From Allomyces arbusculus (lineage: Eukaryota > Blastocladiomycota > Blastocladiomycetes > Blastocladiales > Blastocladiaceae), in NCBI GenBank assembly GCA_027604705.1, contig JADHYV010000003.1:806001-870000 (forward strand): a DNA stretch of 64,000 nt, written 5' to 3'. Shown piece by piece: positions 34,235-43,723 of this stretch (positions are counted from its first letter, which is position 1; the number at the start of each line of letters is the position of its first letter). Both the position numbers and the translations under genes were made by a program. A model generated the notes under the pieces. That model saw nothing but the letters and a program-made list of their open reading frames with translations, searched no databases and had not been told where the DNA came from.

Positions 34235-34745
34235 TGAGGGGAAAACAAGGGTCAAACGGGGAACTTGACTTGCTTCGCAGTCCAGAAATGAGGAGCCTGA
34301 GGAGCTCTTGATCGGCCTCGTGGGAATGGGTATTTATAGAACCCGCGGTTCGTTAATACGTCAGTCAGCAATCACATCAATTGGCGTGGTCCTGTTCAAG
34401 TGGTGAGGTCGAGACTACGGTGCGACTGTCGTCACTTCGTCTCGACGACCGCGTCACAAGAATTACTTGGGCAGCTTTCGGGAGCCAAGCCAGCTTCCCT
34501 GGCAAAACCAGGAGCGCTCCTGGCAACGCCCAGACCCGCAGCAATGGAATTACGTATTGAGTCTGCGGACGTGGAATTGTGGTCGTTGCGTGGTAACTCA
34601 GCAGCCTGACGTGACGATGTCATAACCATTACGCGTGAACAATCCATTTACATCATAATCCACCAAGTCTAACTGATCAATTATCCCCATCCGAGTCCAT
34701 CATGTCAACCTCCCTAACCACGTCGCTCTCCACCGCATCGCGTCT
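34235..34745. other. Intergenic region upstream of the MYND-finger gene
   Basis: About 510 bp, the promoter side of the MYND gene and the 3' flank of the SH3 gene, both on the minus strand. Apart from the TATA box nothing was recognised. Confidence 0.55.
34331..34338 (-). promoter_or_regulatory. TATA box of the MYND-finger gene
   Basis: TATAAATA on the minus strand lies 97 bases before the ATG at 34234, the same spacing as at 1476 and 24156. It supports 34234 as the true start and suggests the gene was recently functional. Confidence 0.55.
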
Positions 34746-36070
34746 TCACTGCGGCCGCGGGAACGCCCCAGGCGGCGGGGACGGCGTCGCCGCTCCACCC
34801 CTCGCCAGCGACGCGTACCGCTGCGCGTACACGGGCCCCGTCGCCACCGGCGCCTGCAGCGGCACCGCCGCGTCCTCGGGCACGACCAACGTCATCGGCA
34901 CAAACCCCTGCTCGCCCGTCGCCAACAACACCACCTTGGCCCACCCGTCATTGAACTCCACGACCACTGCCACCCGATCACCCACACGCAGCGGCAACTC
35001 GTCACGCGCCTGCGGCACGTACGAGTGCACCGCGACAAACGTGCGCGCTGGTACCGCCGTTATCGGCATCGGCGGCGGGTACGGCCCCGTCAGCATGATC
35101 GGCGCGGGCGCGGGTGGAGTCATGGTGAGCGGCATCATCGGGACGGTCGGCGGGACCGGCATGTTCCATGGCGCGGGCGGCGGTGGCGGCGCGCCGGTGC
35201 TGTGCACCGACACGGGCCGCGGCGCGACGCCGGTCGGATGGACGGCCGCGGACACGGGCATGGCGAGTGGCATCCCGATCGGGGGCGGGACCGGCATGCC
35301 CGTCGTGTGCACGTGGATCCCTGTCGTTTGTACGGCCATGGGCGGTTCGGGGGACGCACCGACGAGCAGGTGCTCGTGGGACGCGACCACGTTCTCGACC
35401 TTGGCCTTGCCCATGTCACTAGTCCCCGCGTTGTTCCCAGCGGCCTGCGCAGCGAGTTCGGCAGCGGCTTGGTCTGTTCAACGATTTCGAACCAGATCAG
35501 TTGGCTGATTCGTACTGACGCTGTGACGTGGGTAGGGGGAAGCACGTACTCTGCCGCCCGCGGCGGCGAATGCGCGCGAGCACGACGCATCCGGAAATGA
35601 TGACCAGGGCCACGACTATGGCCACGGCAATTCCTCCCCACGGGACGGAAGGCTCGTCGGACCGCGGCGTGGGCGAGGGCGAGTCCTGGAACGCGGTCGC
35701 GAGACCTGGTGGGACGACGGTGCCGGCGTCGGCGGCCAGGGCCGTTGGTGGGAGCGCGACCTGCGCTTGCGGGACGGCTACGGAGTGGAGAGGGTAAACT
35801 GAGCTGAGCGAGACTGGAGGAGGAAATGAAGTGAACATGGTGCAACGTACTGCCCGCGTGCCCGACCTGCACCACTATGGCAGGTGCCGGACCCGACTTG
35901 ATCGCTTCGTGGTGCGGATTCGCGGCCGACCGCAGTTTCATCGGCCGGATCTTGTGGTGCACGATGGCCGTTGCCGACGACGATTCATGATCGTTGCGTG
36001 CCGCGGCCATGTCGGCGTCGCTCACGGCGCGCGGTCTCGCGCGTGCGGGTCGGGAAAGAACGGCGACCAT
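34746..36070 (-). CDS. Single-pass membrane protein with C-terminal SH3 domain (Fus1-like layout)
   Basis: Preferred model: 36070-35851, 35777-35550 and 35473-34746, with 73- and 76-nt introns that both have gtacgt donors; up to 391 residues. Starts at 36010 and 35940 are in the same frame. Alternatively translation begins at 35838 inside the first proposed intron, giving 338 residues. A Pro/Ala/Thr-rich outer part leads to a TM helix (IAVAIVVALVIISGCVVLA) followed by basic RIRRRGR, so the C-terminus is cytosolic. Next come a Pro/Met/Val-rich stretch with PPPPPAPWNMP and an SH3 domain: TFVAVHSYVPQARDELPL, VGDRVAVVVEF, DGWAKV, GEQGFVP. About 45 residues follow. One TM plus SH3 resembles Fus1, the mating-fusion scaffold, more than four-TM Sho1. 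Homology beyond the SH3 fold is not shown. Confidence 0.78.
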
Positions 36071-36637
36071 GGTCGAGGTGGAGGCGGTTACGGAGAGTGG
36101 GGTCGCGTGAGAATGGATTTCGTGAACGCCGTCTATTAACGAAATGCGGCGGGAAAGGCTGGCCGTGCGCAGCTGGGTGCAACGGAGCAGCGACGAGTCG
36201 CGTCGTGGTGCGGCAAGGGTGAAGAAGCGGAGCGTCGAGGGTGGTGGAGATTGTGATCGGCGGGGCTGCGGGTTATTTGCAAAGGTTGCAGGGATGAGAG
36301 TTGGAGCGAAGTGGGCTGGCTGGCGTGGTTCGCGTGCAGCAGTCGGGGACCGGCGGCGGAGATTGGGCGCTTTTCACTGGCAGGTGCGATGCTAACTGGT
36401 TCGCAGAGTGGCGGGCCGTCAGGCTCGCTGGACGAGAAATGTGCTGCAGGGAGCGAGCCCTGTTCTCGAGGCCCGCTGCTCGTCAGTGCTCGACTCTTTG
36501 GGACGCGCGAAACGTACAAAGGTGGGGGACGCGGCCAGGGTGATAAATTCTCACGTGGATTTCACAGGGCTAGTTCTTGTCCCATTTGTTGCCTCTTTTT
36601 AAGGATGATCCTATGCTGTCGCTGGAGCACCAAAAAA
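36071..36637. promoter_or_regulatory. Divergent intergenic region, SH3 gene and DPH1
   Basis: About 570 bp between divergent starts. No TATA box was found. A G-rich plus-strand stretch and several short frames are present, but no gene. Confidence 0.5.
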
Positions 36638-38361
36638 ATGACTGACCCAAATCCTGCCGCACCCCCGAAGACCGCCCGCAAACGCTTTGTCGGGTCCTCC
36701 CGCAAGGTCGATGCGATTGCCAAGTCGGTCGGCGGCGCCGGGTCGACGACGCCGATTGAAGACGGCGCCAATGCCATTGTCCAGATGCAAGGTGGGACAG
36801 GGCTGCTCATGACTCGAATTCGCTCGCTGCAATCATCAAAAGCCATCGATCCATTTCTCACTCTTGGAACTAGCATCCAAACCGTCGGCCGCGCCCAAGG
36901 TCAAGCTCAACGCCATTCCGGACGAAATTTTGAACAATCCCGTCTTGAACGAGGCGATCGAGGCGTTGCCGCCCAACTACAACTTCGAGATTCACAAGAC
37001 GGTGCACCAGATTCAGAAATTCTCGGCCAAGCGAGGTTCGTTGCTCTCGCCCCTGCGCCTTGCCGCCGCCGCGACCACGCTGACCCTCTCGGTGCTCGTC
37101 CTAGTCGCGCTGCAGTTCCCCGAGGGCCTGCAAATGTTTGCCTGCATCATTTCCGACATTCTCGAGCAATTCACGGGCGTCGACACGGTGGTCATGGGCG
37201 ACGTGACCTACGGCGCGTGCTGCGTCGATGACTTTACGGCGCGCGCGCTCGAGTGCGACTTTCTCGTGCACTATGGCCACTCGTGCCTTAGTACGCTATC
37301 CATCCTTCTCCACCCGAATTTGCCCCCGTTCTGACCGCACCCCATCCACGCTAGTCCCCGTCGACGTGACCACCATCAAAACGCTCTACGTCTTCGTCGA
37401 CATCCAATTCGACGTCGCGCACTTCGTCACAATCCTCACGCACAATTTACCCCCCGGATCCCGGCTCGCGCTCGTGGCCACCATCCAATTCGTCGGGTCC
37501 CTGCACCTCGCGAAACGGCAACTGGAACCTTTCTTCTCCGTGCACGTCCCGCAAACGAAACCGCTCTCTCCCGGCGAAATCCTCGGGTGCACCTCGCCCA
37601 AACTGCCCGCTGACATTGACTCGGTCGTCTACCTCGGTGACGGCAAATTCCACCTCGAGTCCATCCTGATCCACAACCCGGACCTGCCCGCGTACCGGTA
37701 CGACCCCTATTCGTCCACTTTGACTCGGGAGCGGTACGACCACGCCGAAATGCGCCGCGCGCGGCACGACGCGATCACGACCGCCTCGCGCGCACGCAAA
37801 TGGGGCGTGATTCTCGGCACCCTTGGGCGGCAAGGATCGCCAGACATCCTGCACTGGCTGCGCGCGCAACTCACCGCGCGTGGGATTCCGCACGTGGTCG
37901 TGTGCATGTCGGAGATTTTCCCGGCGCGGCTGAACGAGTGGAAGGATGTCGGCGCCTGGGTGCAGGTCGCGTGCCCGCGGCTCTCGATCGATTGGGGCCG
38001 GTTCTTTGATGTCCCGCTCTTGTCGCCGTACGAGGCCGCGGTCGTCGTGAAATCGGCCGAGTGGAACGAGGTGTATCCGATGGATTTTTATGCACGTGAG
38101 GAGGCGTCTGGGCCGTGGGGGGTCAATTGGCATCGGCGGCGGCCAGCACGGGCCGCGGCGGGTGGGGCTCGGGCCGGGGCGAAGCGCGGGAAGCCAACGG
38201 CGAGCAGCGCGTGCTGCGGTGGTGGCAGCGCCGCCGTGAAGGGCGGCGAGTCGGGCGCGTGCTGTCGCGGGTCAGCGCCAGGGTCCTGCAAGGAAGGCGG
38301 CGATGCATCGGCGACCGGGTGCTGTTCTTCGTCGAGCACCAAGGCGCCAGCGACGTCGTGA
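36638..38361 (+). CDS. DPH1: Diphthamide biosynthesis protein 1 (Dph1)
   Basis: With Dph2, this [4Fe-4S] radical-SAM-like enzyme transfers the 3-amino-3-carboxypropyl group of SAM to a histidine of elongation factor 2, the first diphthamide step. Four exons: 36638-36791, 36874-37035, 37105-37290 and 37355-38361; 502 residues. Splicing rebuilds [15 protein letters not shown] and GHSCLIPVD in frame. The three cluster cysteines are visible in GACCVDD, LGCTSP and [25 protein letters not shown] and [11 protein letters not shown] are further family blocks. Two oddities stand out. The C-terminus adds about 60 residues rich in Cys, Ser and Gly ([22 protein letters not shown]) that I do not know from other Dph1 proteins. 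The second intron is 69 nt, open in frame, and would encode a hydrophobic segment if retained. Confidence 0.94.
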
Positions 38362-38755
38362 TCCTCGGTTTGATCGTTTGTACCATTTTTTGGTGCCGGG
38401 TGGGCGTGTTCATGAAAACATTTAGTATAGCTCTTCCGTACTGCAGCGAGCAAGCCGACAATACACCGCGCTAGCAGTTGGGGAAGAAGGAACCGCATGT
38501 GGACAGGCAGCTGACATGCGATATCGCGACGGGAGCAAGAGACAGCGGAGAGCGTTGAGCACATGGCACACGAATACATTGTCTGCAAATCGACGACATT
38601 TGCCCCCTAGACCCCCGGACCACCGCGCACGCACGCAAAGCAAAAAGAAAGAATGAGAGAGGTATGATGCAAGATGTGGATTGCTCCAACCGAGAAACAA
38701 GAACGCAAGTAAAACGAGACAAAGAACGGGCAAGATGAACCAACATCGACTTACT
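38362..38755. other. Convergent intergenic region, DPH1 and CDK
   Basis: About 390 bp between two stops, presumably holding both 3' UTRs. No gene was seen. Confidence 0.6.
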
Positions 38756-39958
38756 TCACGTCAGTGCGCGCGCACTCCCACTGCCACCACCGTTCATGAC
38801 GGGCGGCGTATCAGGCCGTGGCGGAACCATGACGCCCTCGAAATAAGGGTGTCCGAGCGCGTGCCGCGCCGTGAAGCGCTCGTTCGGGTCGTAGGCGAGC
38901 ATGTGCTACATGATCGGCGAGTACGTGAGCACATGGACCGAAACGAGATGGTGGAGAAACGTACACGCAGTAATCGCAGCGCAAACTGCGATGTGGAGGG
39001 CGGGAACACGGACTCGAGCGGGCGTGGTGCCCATTTCGGAAACTCGGGCGCGAATTGCGGCAGGTCCTCGACTTGTGCCCAGACGTTGGCGTTGGGCGTC
39101 CCGAGGATGCGGAAAATGTGGAAGAGCTCGTCAATTTCCGAGTCGCCTACATTGGAATGGATGAGCGTCCGTGGCGGAGATCGTAAATACAGGGAATATA
39201 GAAATACGAACCGGGGAACAGTGGACGTCCGAGCAGCATTTCGGCAAAGATGCAGGCGGTGCTCCAGATATCGACGCCGTACGAGTACTTTTGCGACCCG
39301 AGCAGGATTTCGGGCGGGCGGTACCAGAGCGTGACGACTTCGTGCGTGTAGGTGCGCATGGGCAGGTTGACGGCGCGGGCGAGGCCGAAATCGCCGAGCT
39401 TGAGGTTGAGTTTGGCGTCGATGAGAATGTTCTGAGGTGGAGAAAGTGGGTGATCAGCCACGGGTTGGAGAAATGGAGCTAAGCTGATCAACGGTAAACC
39501 AGTCAAGGCGGTACCTGCGGCTTCAAGTCACGGTGCATGATCCCGCGCTGGTGACAGTACTGCAGCGCGTCGAGCAGCTGGTAGAGAAAGCTCTGCGTCA
39601 TGTCGGCGCGCAACGGGCGGTCGCGGTACCGCTCCATGAACATTTTCAAGTCGCCGTCGAGAAACTCGAAGACCAAGAACAGATTGGGCGCGTTGAGTGC
39701 AACACCTTCGAGCGGGACAATGTTGGGGTGCCTGAGCTCTAGCAGCAAGCTCGTCTCGCGTAAGGCCGTGGCCGGGATCCCGTCGGCCTCAGCATCAAGC
39801 CGAATACGCTTGAGGGCGACAACTTTGCCCGTAGCGCGGTGCTGCGCGCGAAAGACGACGCCGTAGGTGCCTTCGCCGATGCGATCGAGGCACGTGTACT
39901 GGTCGAGCAGCGACGGCGGCTGCGCGTGGTGGCTCGCGGCGGCCGACATGGCGGCCAT
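38756..39958 (-). CDS. CDK1: CDK1-type cyclin-dependent kinase with PATALRE helix
   Basis: Four exons: 39958-39515, 39431-39212, 39146-38965 and 38905-38756, introns 59-83 nt; 331 residues. A 20-residue Ala/His/Ser-rich leader precedes the kinase core. Seen in order: glycine loop [12 protein letters not shown] with the inhibitory Thr and Tyr kept, VALKRIRL with the catalytic Lys, cyclin-binding helix, HRDLKPQN, DFGLAR, activation loop [13 protein letters not shown] with the T-loop Thr, [19 protein letters not shown], and [20 protein letters not shown]. The GEGTYG loop favours CDK1/Cdc28 over Pho85, whose loop differs. Unusual point: the PSTAIRE helix reads PATALRE, with Ser to Ala and Ile to Leu changes in the most conserved element of this class. 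The rest looks fully active. Whether it is the main mitotic CDK or a second copy cannot be told from the window. Confidence 0.9.
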
Positions 39959-40702
39959 TCCGGGTGGGTTGGTCGGTTGGCAGTGCTTGGCTGGTGCGCC
40001 GCAGGGCAGATAGATGGAGCGGGGTCCAGTGCGAGACTAGGCTTGGAATTGCTGCCGGAGCGCTGGCGACGACGAGCTGCCGGCAAGTCAAGAGGAGCTT
40101 GCCGCCGCGGGTGGCGTGGATGGCCTTCTTTTGGTCGCGCAGAATGGGCCCCCCGCGATGTGATGGAGCTGCCGTGGAGCTGTGCGCGGACACGACGGCA
40201 ACGAGGAAGACGGGTGCCGCCGGCCAGAGCGAAAGAAGTGGTCGGCTCCAGCGAACGGCTCCAAGCGAACGTGACCGCGCATCGGCGGTGGGACTGGCCG
40301 CATGTGCCTTGCAAGCAGGCACCTGCCGAGACTTCAGATGCCACGCGCCAGGCGGCTGACGCTTCTTGGAGCCTGCCAGCGCTGTCGCCCGCACGCGCCA
40401 GCGCAGCACGCGCGACTTCGGCTGGCAAGTTCGCCACGGCCACTGCGTGCTGAACAGCCACGCATCGCGACGGCAGCGTCGACGACGACGACGGCCACGG
40501 CGACCGCAGCCGTGATCCGCGCCCACGAGTACCCGCACTAAGCGCCGGACGGCCGCCTTTGCCCCCCTGGAGCGTGCTCGCAGTCCCTGTGCTGCATCCT
40601 CGCGTTGGATCGACCTCGGCAACCCACAACGCGTCGTTGGCCCGCTTTTCAAGCACGAAGCTCTGAGCTGCAATATCTCTGATCACGACCACGTCCGCCA
40701 CC
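39959..40702. promoter_or_regulatory. Divergent intergenic region, CDK and gamma-COP
   Basis: About 740 bp, GC-rich, between two head-to-head starts. Long open frames cross it on several strands, but they are shadows of GC-rich DNA without motifs. No TATA box was seen. Confidence 0.5.
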
Positions 40703-43700
40703 ATGAGCTTTGGGAAAAAGGACGAGGATGCCGGTGCGCATTGCCGCTGGCCATTGCTGCCCTCCTGTCACTCGCAGGTCCTCATCCCCGGCCTGATCTG
40801 ATCGATTCTAGAGTCGCGCGGCGTCTTCTACGACAAGTCGCAGGTGCTGCTCGAGACGCGCGTCTTTAACGAGACGCCGCTCAACCCGCGCAAGTCGCGC
40901 CTCTTGCTCGGCAAGGTCCTGACGCTGCTTTACACGGGCGAGCATCTGACGCGCGCCGAGGCCACCGACCTCTTTTTCGCGACCACTAAGCTCTTTCAAA
41001 ACAAGGACCCGGGTCTGCGCCAAATCATCTACCTGCTCATCAAGGAACTCGCCGACAAGGCCGACGATGTGCTCATGGTCACGTCCTCGCTCACCAAGGA
41101 CATCAATGCCAAGCCCGAGGAACTGTTTGCCTCGCCCAACTTGCTCTCCTCGGCCGCTGCCAGTTTCGGGTTCTCGTTTGGGTCGCGCACCACGTCGCTG
41201 TCCTCGGCCTCTGCCGCACTCGGCGCCGGTGCCGGGCCCGGCGCGATTCTTGGCACGAATGTTTGCCACCGGGCCAACGCCTTGCGCGCGATTTGCCGCA
41301 TCATGGACCCGTCGACAATTCCGGCGATTGAGCGGTTCTTGAAACAGGCGATTGTGGACCGTACCGCCGCTGTTTCGACGGCCGCACTCGTCTCGTCCTA
41401 CCACGTGTTCCCTGTTGCGCGCGACCTGGTCCGTCGGTGGGTGAATGAAGTGCAAGAGGCATTGACCTCGCCCAAGGTGACCTCCACGAGCCCGTCGGCC
41501 TACTTGTCGACGGGGTACATTGTCCAGTACCACGCGCTCGGCCTGCTCTACCTGATCCGGCAAGCCGACCGGATGGCTGTCGCCAAGTTGGTCCAGTCGC
41601 TCGCGCGGACTTCGAACGTCCGGTCGCAGTGGGCGCAGTGCATGCTCGTCCGGTTTGCCGTCAAGTGCTGCGAGGACGAGTCGGCGTCGTTTGGCGGGAA
41701 GAACATGGTTTCGGTCGACGGGTCCCTTTCTGCGGCCATGTACGAGTACTTGAAGTCGCTTTGCAACAACAATGATATGGTCATGCTCGAGGCGGCGCGC
41801 GCGCTCGTGTCCATGGTGAACTCGACCCCCGCATCGCTCACGGCGACGCAGGTGCAGCCGGCGGTCACGGCGCTGCAGCAACTGCTGGTCTCGCCGAAAC
41901 CGGCGCTCAAGTTTGCGGCGCTGCGCACCTTGCACCAGCTCGCGCAAGTGAACGCGTCGCTCGTCACGGCATGCAACATCGACATGGAGCAGCTCGTCTC
42001 GGACTCGAACCGGTCCATCGCGACGTTTGCCATCACGACTTTGCTCAAGACGGGCACCGAGTCGTCGGTCGACCGGCTCATGAAACAAATTTCGTCATTC
42101 ATGTCCGAGATCTCTGACGAGTTCAAGGTGATCATCATTGACGCGATCCGCGTCCTGGCCGTCAAGTTCCCCGCCAAGCAAGCCGTCATGCTCAGTTTCC
42201 TGGCCTCGGTCCTGCGCGACGAGGGCGGGTACGAGTACAAGCGGTCCGTCGTCGAAGCCATTTTCGATCTTGTCAAGGTCCTGCCGGACTGTCTCGAAAC
42301 GGCGCTCGCGCATCTGTGCGAGTTCATCGAAGACTGCGAATTCACCAAACTCGCCGTGCGCATCCTGCACCTGCTCGGCGCCGAAGGACCCAAGACGCGC
42401 GACCCGGCAAAGTACTTGCGGTACATTTATAACCGCGTGATTCTCGAAAACTCGAACGTGCGTGCGGCCGCCGTTACGGCCTTGGCCGCGTTTGGCGCGC
42501 ACGTCGACGCCGTGCGCCCGACTGTGCGGGTTCTCCTGACCCGGTGCCTCGACGACCCGGACGACGAAGTGCGCGACCGCGCGACGTTCAACCTGGCCGC
42601 GCTCGACCAGGCCGAGTTGCGCGCGCAGTACTTGCTCAACGATACGGTCCTCGCCGTGCCGACGCTGCAGGCCAAGCTCGCGCACTACACGGCCGCCGGC
42701 GACTTTGCGCACGCCGTCGACGTCGCTGCGGTCCCGCGGATCCCCAAGGCCGAACTGGTGCCGGCACGCCGTCGGGCTGGGTCCCCGACGCGCGGCGGCG
42801 CAATGAATTCGCCGATGCTCGGGTCCCCAGCGATGCGCACGATGACGCCCACTCTGGGTCCCGCCACGCCGACGCCTTCGGCAACCGCGGCGGGTGCCGC
42901 GCCGGTTGGGGCGTCGACGCAGTGGCTCGAAAAGGAGCCGTTGCTGGCGCCGTTGTTGCCGACGCTGTTCAAGTCGACGTCGTCGGTCGCGTTGACGGAT
43001 CGCGAGCTCGAGTACCATGTGTCGGTCGTCAAGCACGTCTTCCGCGACTGGCTGGTCCTGGAAATCGAGGTGGTCAACACGATGCCCGAAGTCTTACTCG
43101 AGAACGTGGCCGTCGCGCTCGTGCCGGACACCCCGATCGACACGGTCATGAAGCAAATGGCCGTGGTTCCGATCGCGTCGCTCAAGGCACACGACCCGCA
43201 ACGCGTGTTTGTCGCGTTCCAGCGCGCGCCGGGGGCTGTGCCGACCGTCTCCTTTGCGACGAAACTGACGATGACCGTCAAGGACTGCGACCCGGTCACG
43301 CACGTGCCGGATTCCGACCAGGGGTACCCGGAGGAGTTTGCCGTGGAGGACGTCGACATCACGTTGGCCGATTACATGCTGCCCACGACCGTGCCGGATT
43401 TTTCGAGCGCGTGGGACTCGCTCGATGAGCCGTCCCAGGTCGTCGAGACGCTGCAGGTGCCGGGGATTCCGACGCTGGCCGTCGCGGTCGCTCAGATTGT
43501 GGATTTGCTCGGGATGCGCGCGCTCGAAGGGTCCAACATGGTGCCGGCGGAAAAGCACGCGCATACGTTGGTTCTCGGTGGAGTGTTTTTGGGTGGAGTG
43601 CCCGTGTTGGTCCGCGTGCGGATGGTCTTGGATGCGGGCGCGCAGGCGGTCGCCATGGAGGTGGCCGTGCGTGCAGGGGTCCCGGAGGTCGCGCAGGTGG

Positions 43701-43723
43701 TGGCGCAGGCGTTGCAGGGGTGA
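40703..43723 (+). CDS. SEC21: Coatomer subunit gamma (gamma-COP)
   Basis: Gamma-COP is part of the adaptor-like half of the COPI coat that forms retrograde Golgi-to-ER vesicles and binds dilysine cargo and Arf1. A 31-nt first exon (40703-40733, MSFGKKDEDA) is joined across a 78-nt intron to 40812-43723; 980 residues. The adaptin-type HEAT trunk covers about residues 15-560: RVFNETPLNPRKSR, VTSSLTKDIN, MVQ-like VQYHALGLLY, then DSNRSIATFAITTLLKTG and SSFMSEISDEFKVI, all highly conserved. A Pro/Ala/Thr-rich linker follows. The ear (appendage) domain starts near residue 705 (LEYHVSVVKHVF), with the second subdomain at the C-terminus (VGLxx-like LAVAVAQIVDLLGM). It is somewhat longer than yeast Sec21 (935), because of linker insertions. 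Confidence 0.96.

Noticed and set aside
42095-43036. 313-codon minus-strand frame
   Set aside because: Shadow of the gamma-COP coding region, which is certain on the plus strand.
28802-43723. Functional cluster of ZW10 and gamma-COP
   Set aside because: The proteins do work together at COPI vesicle tethering, but several unrelated genes lie between and nothing else suggests co-regulation. Chance proximity is likely.
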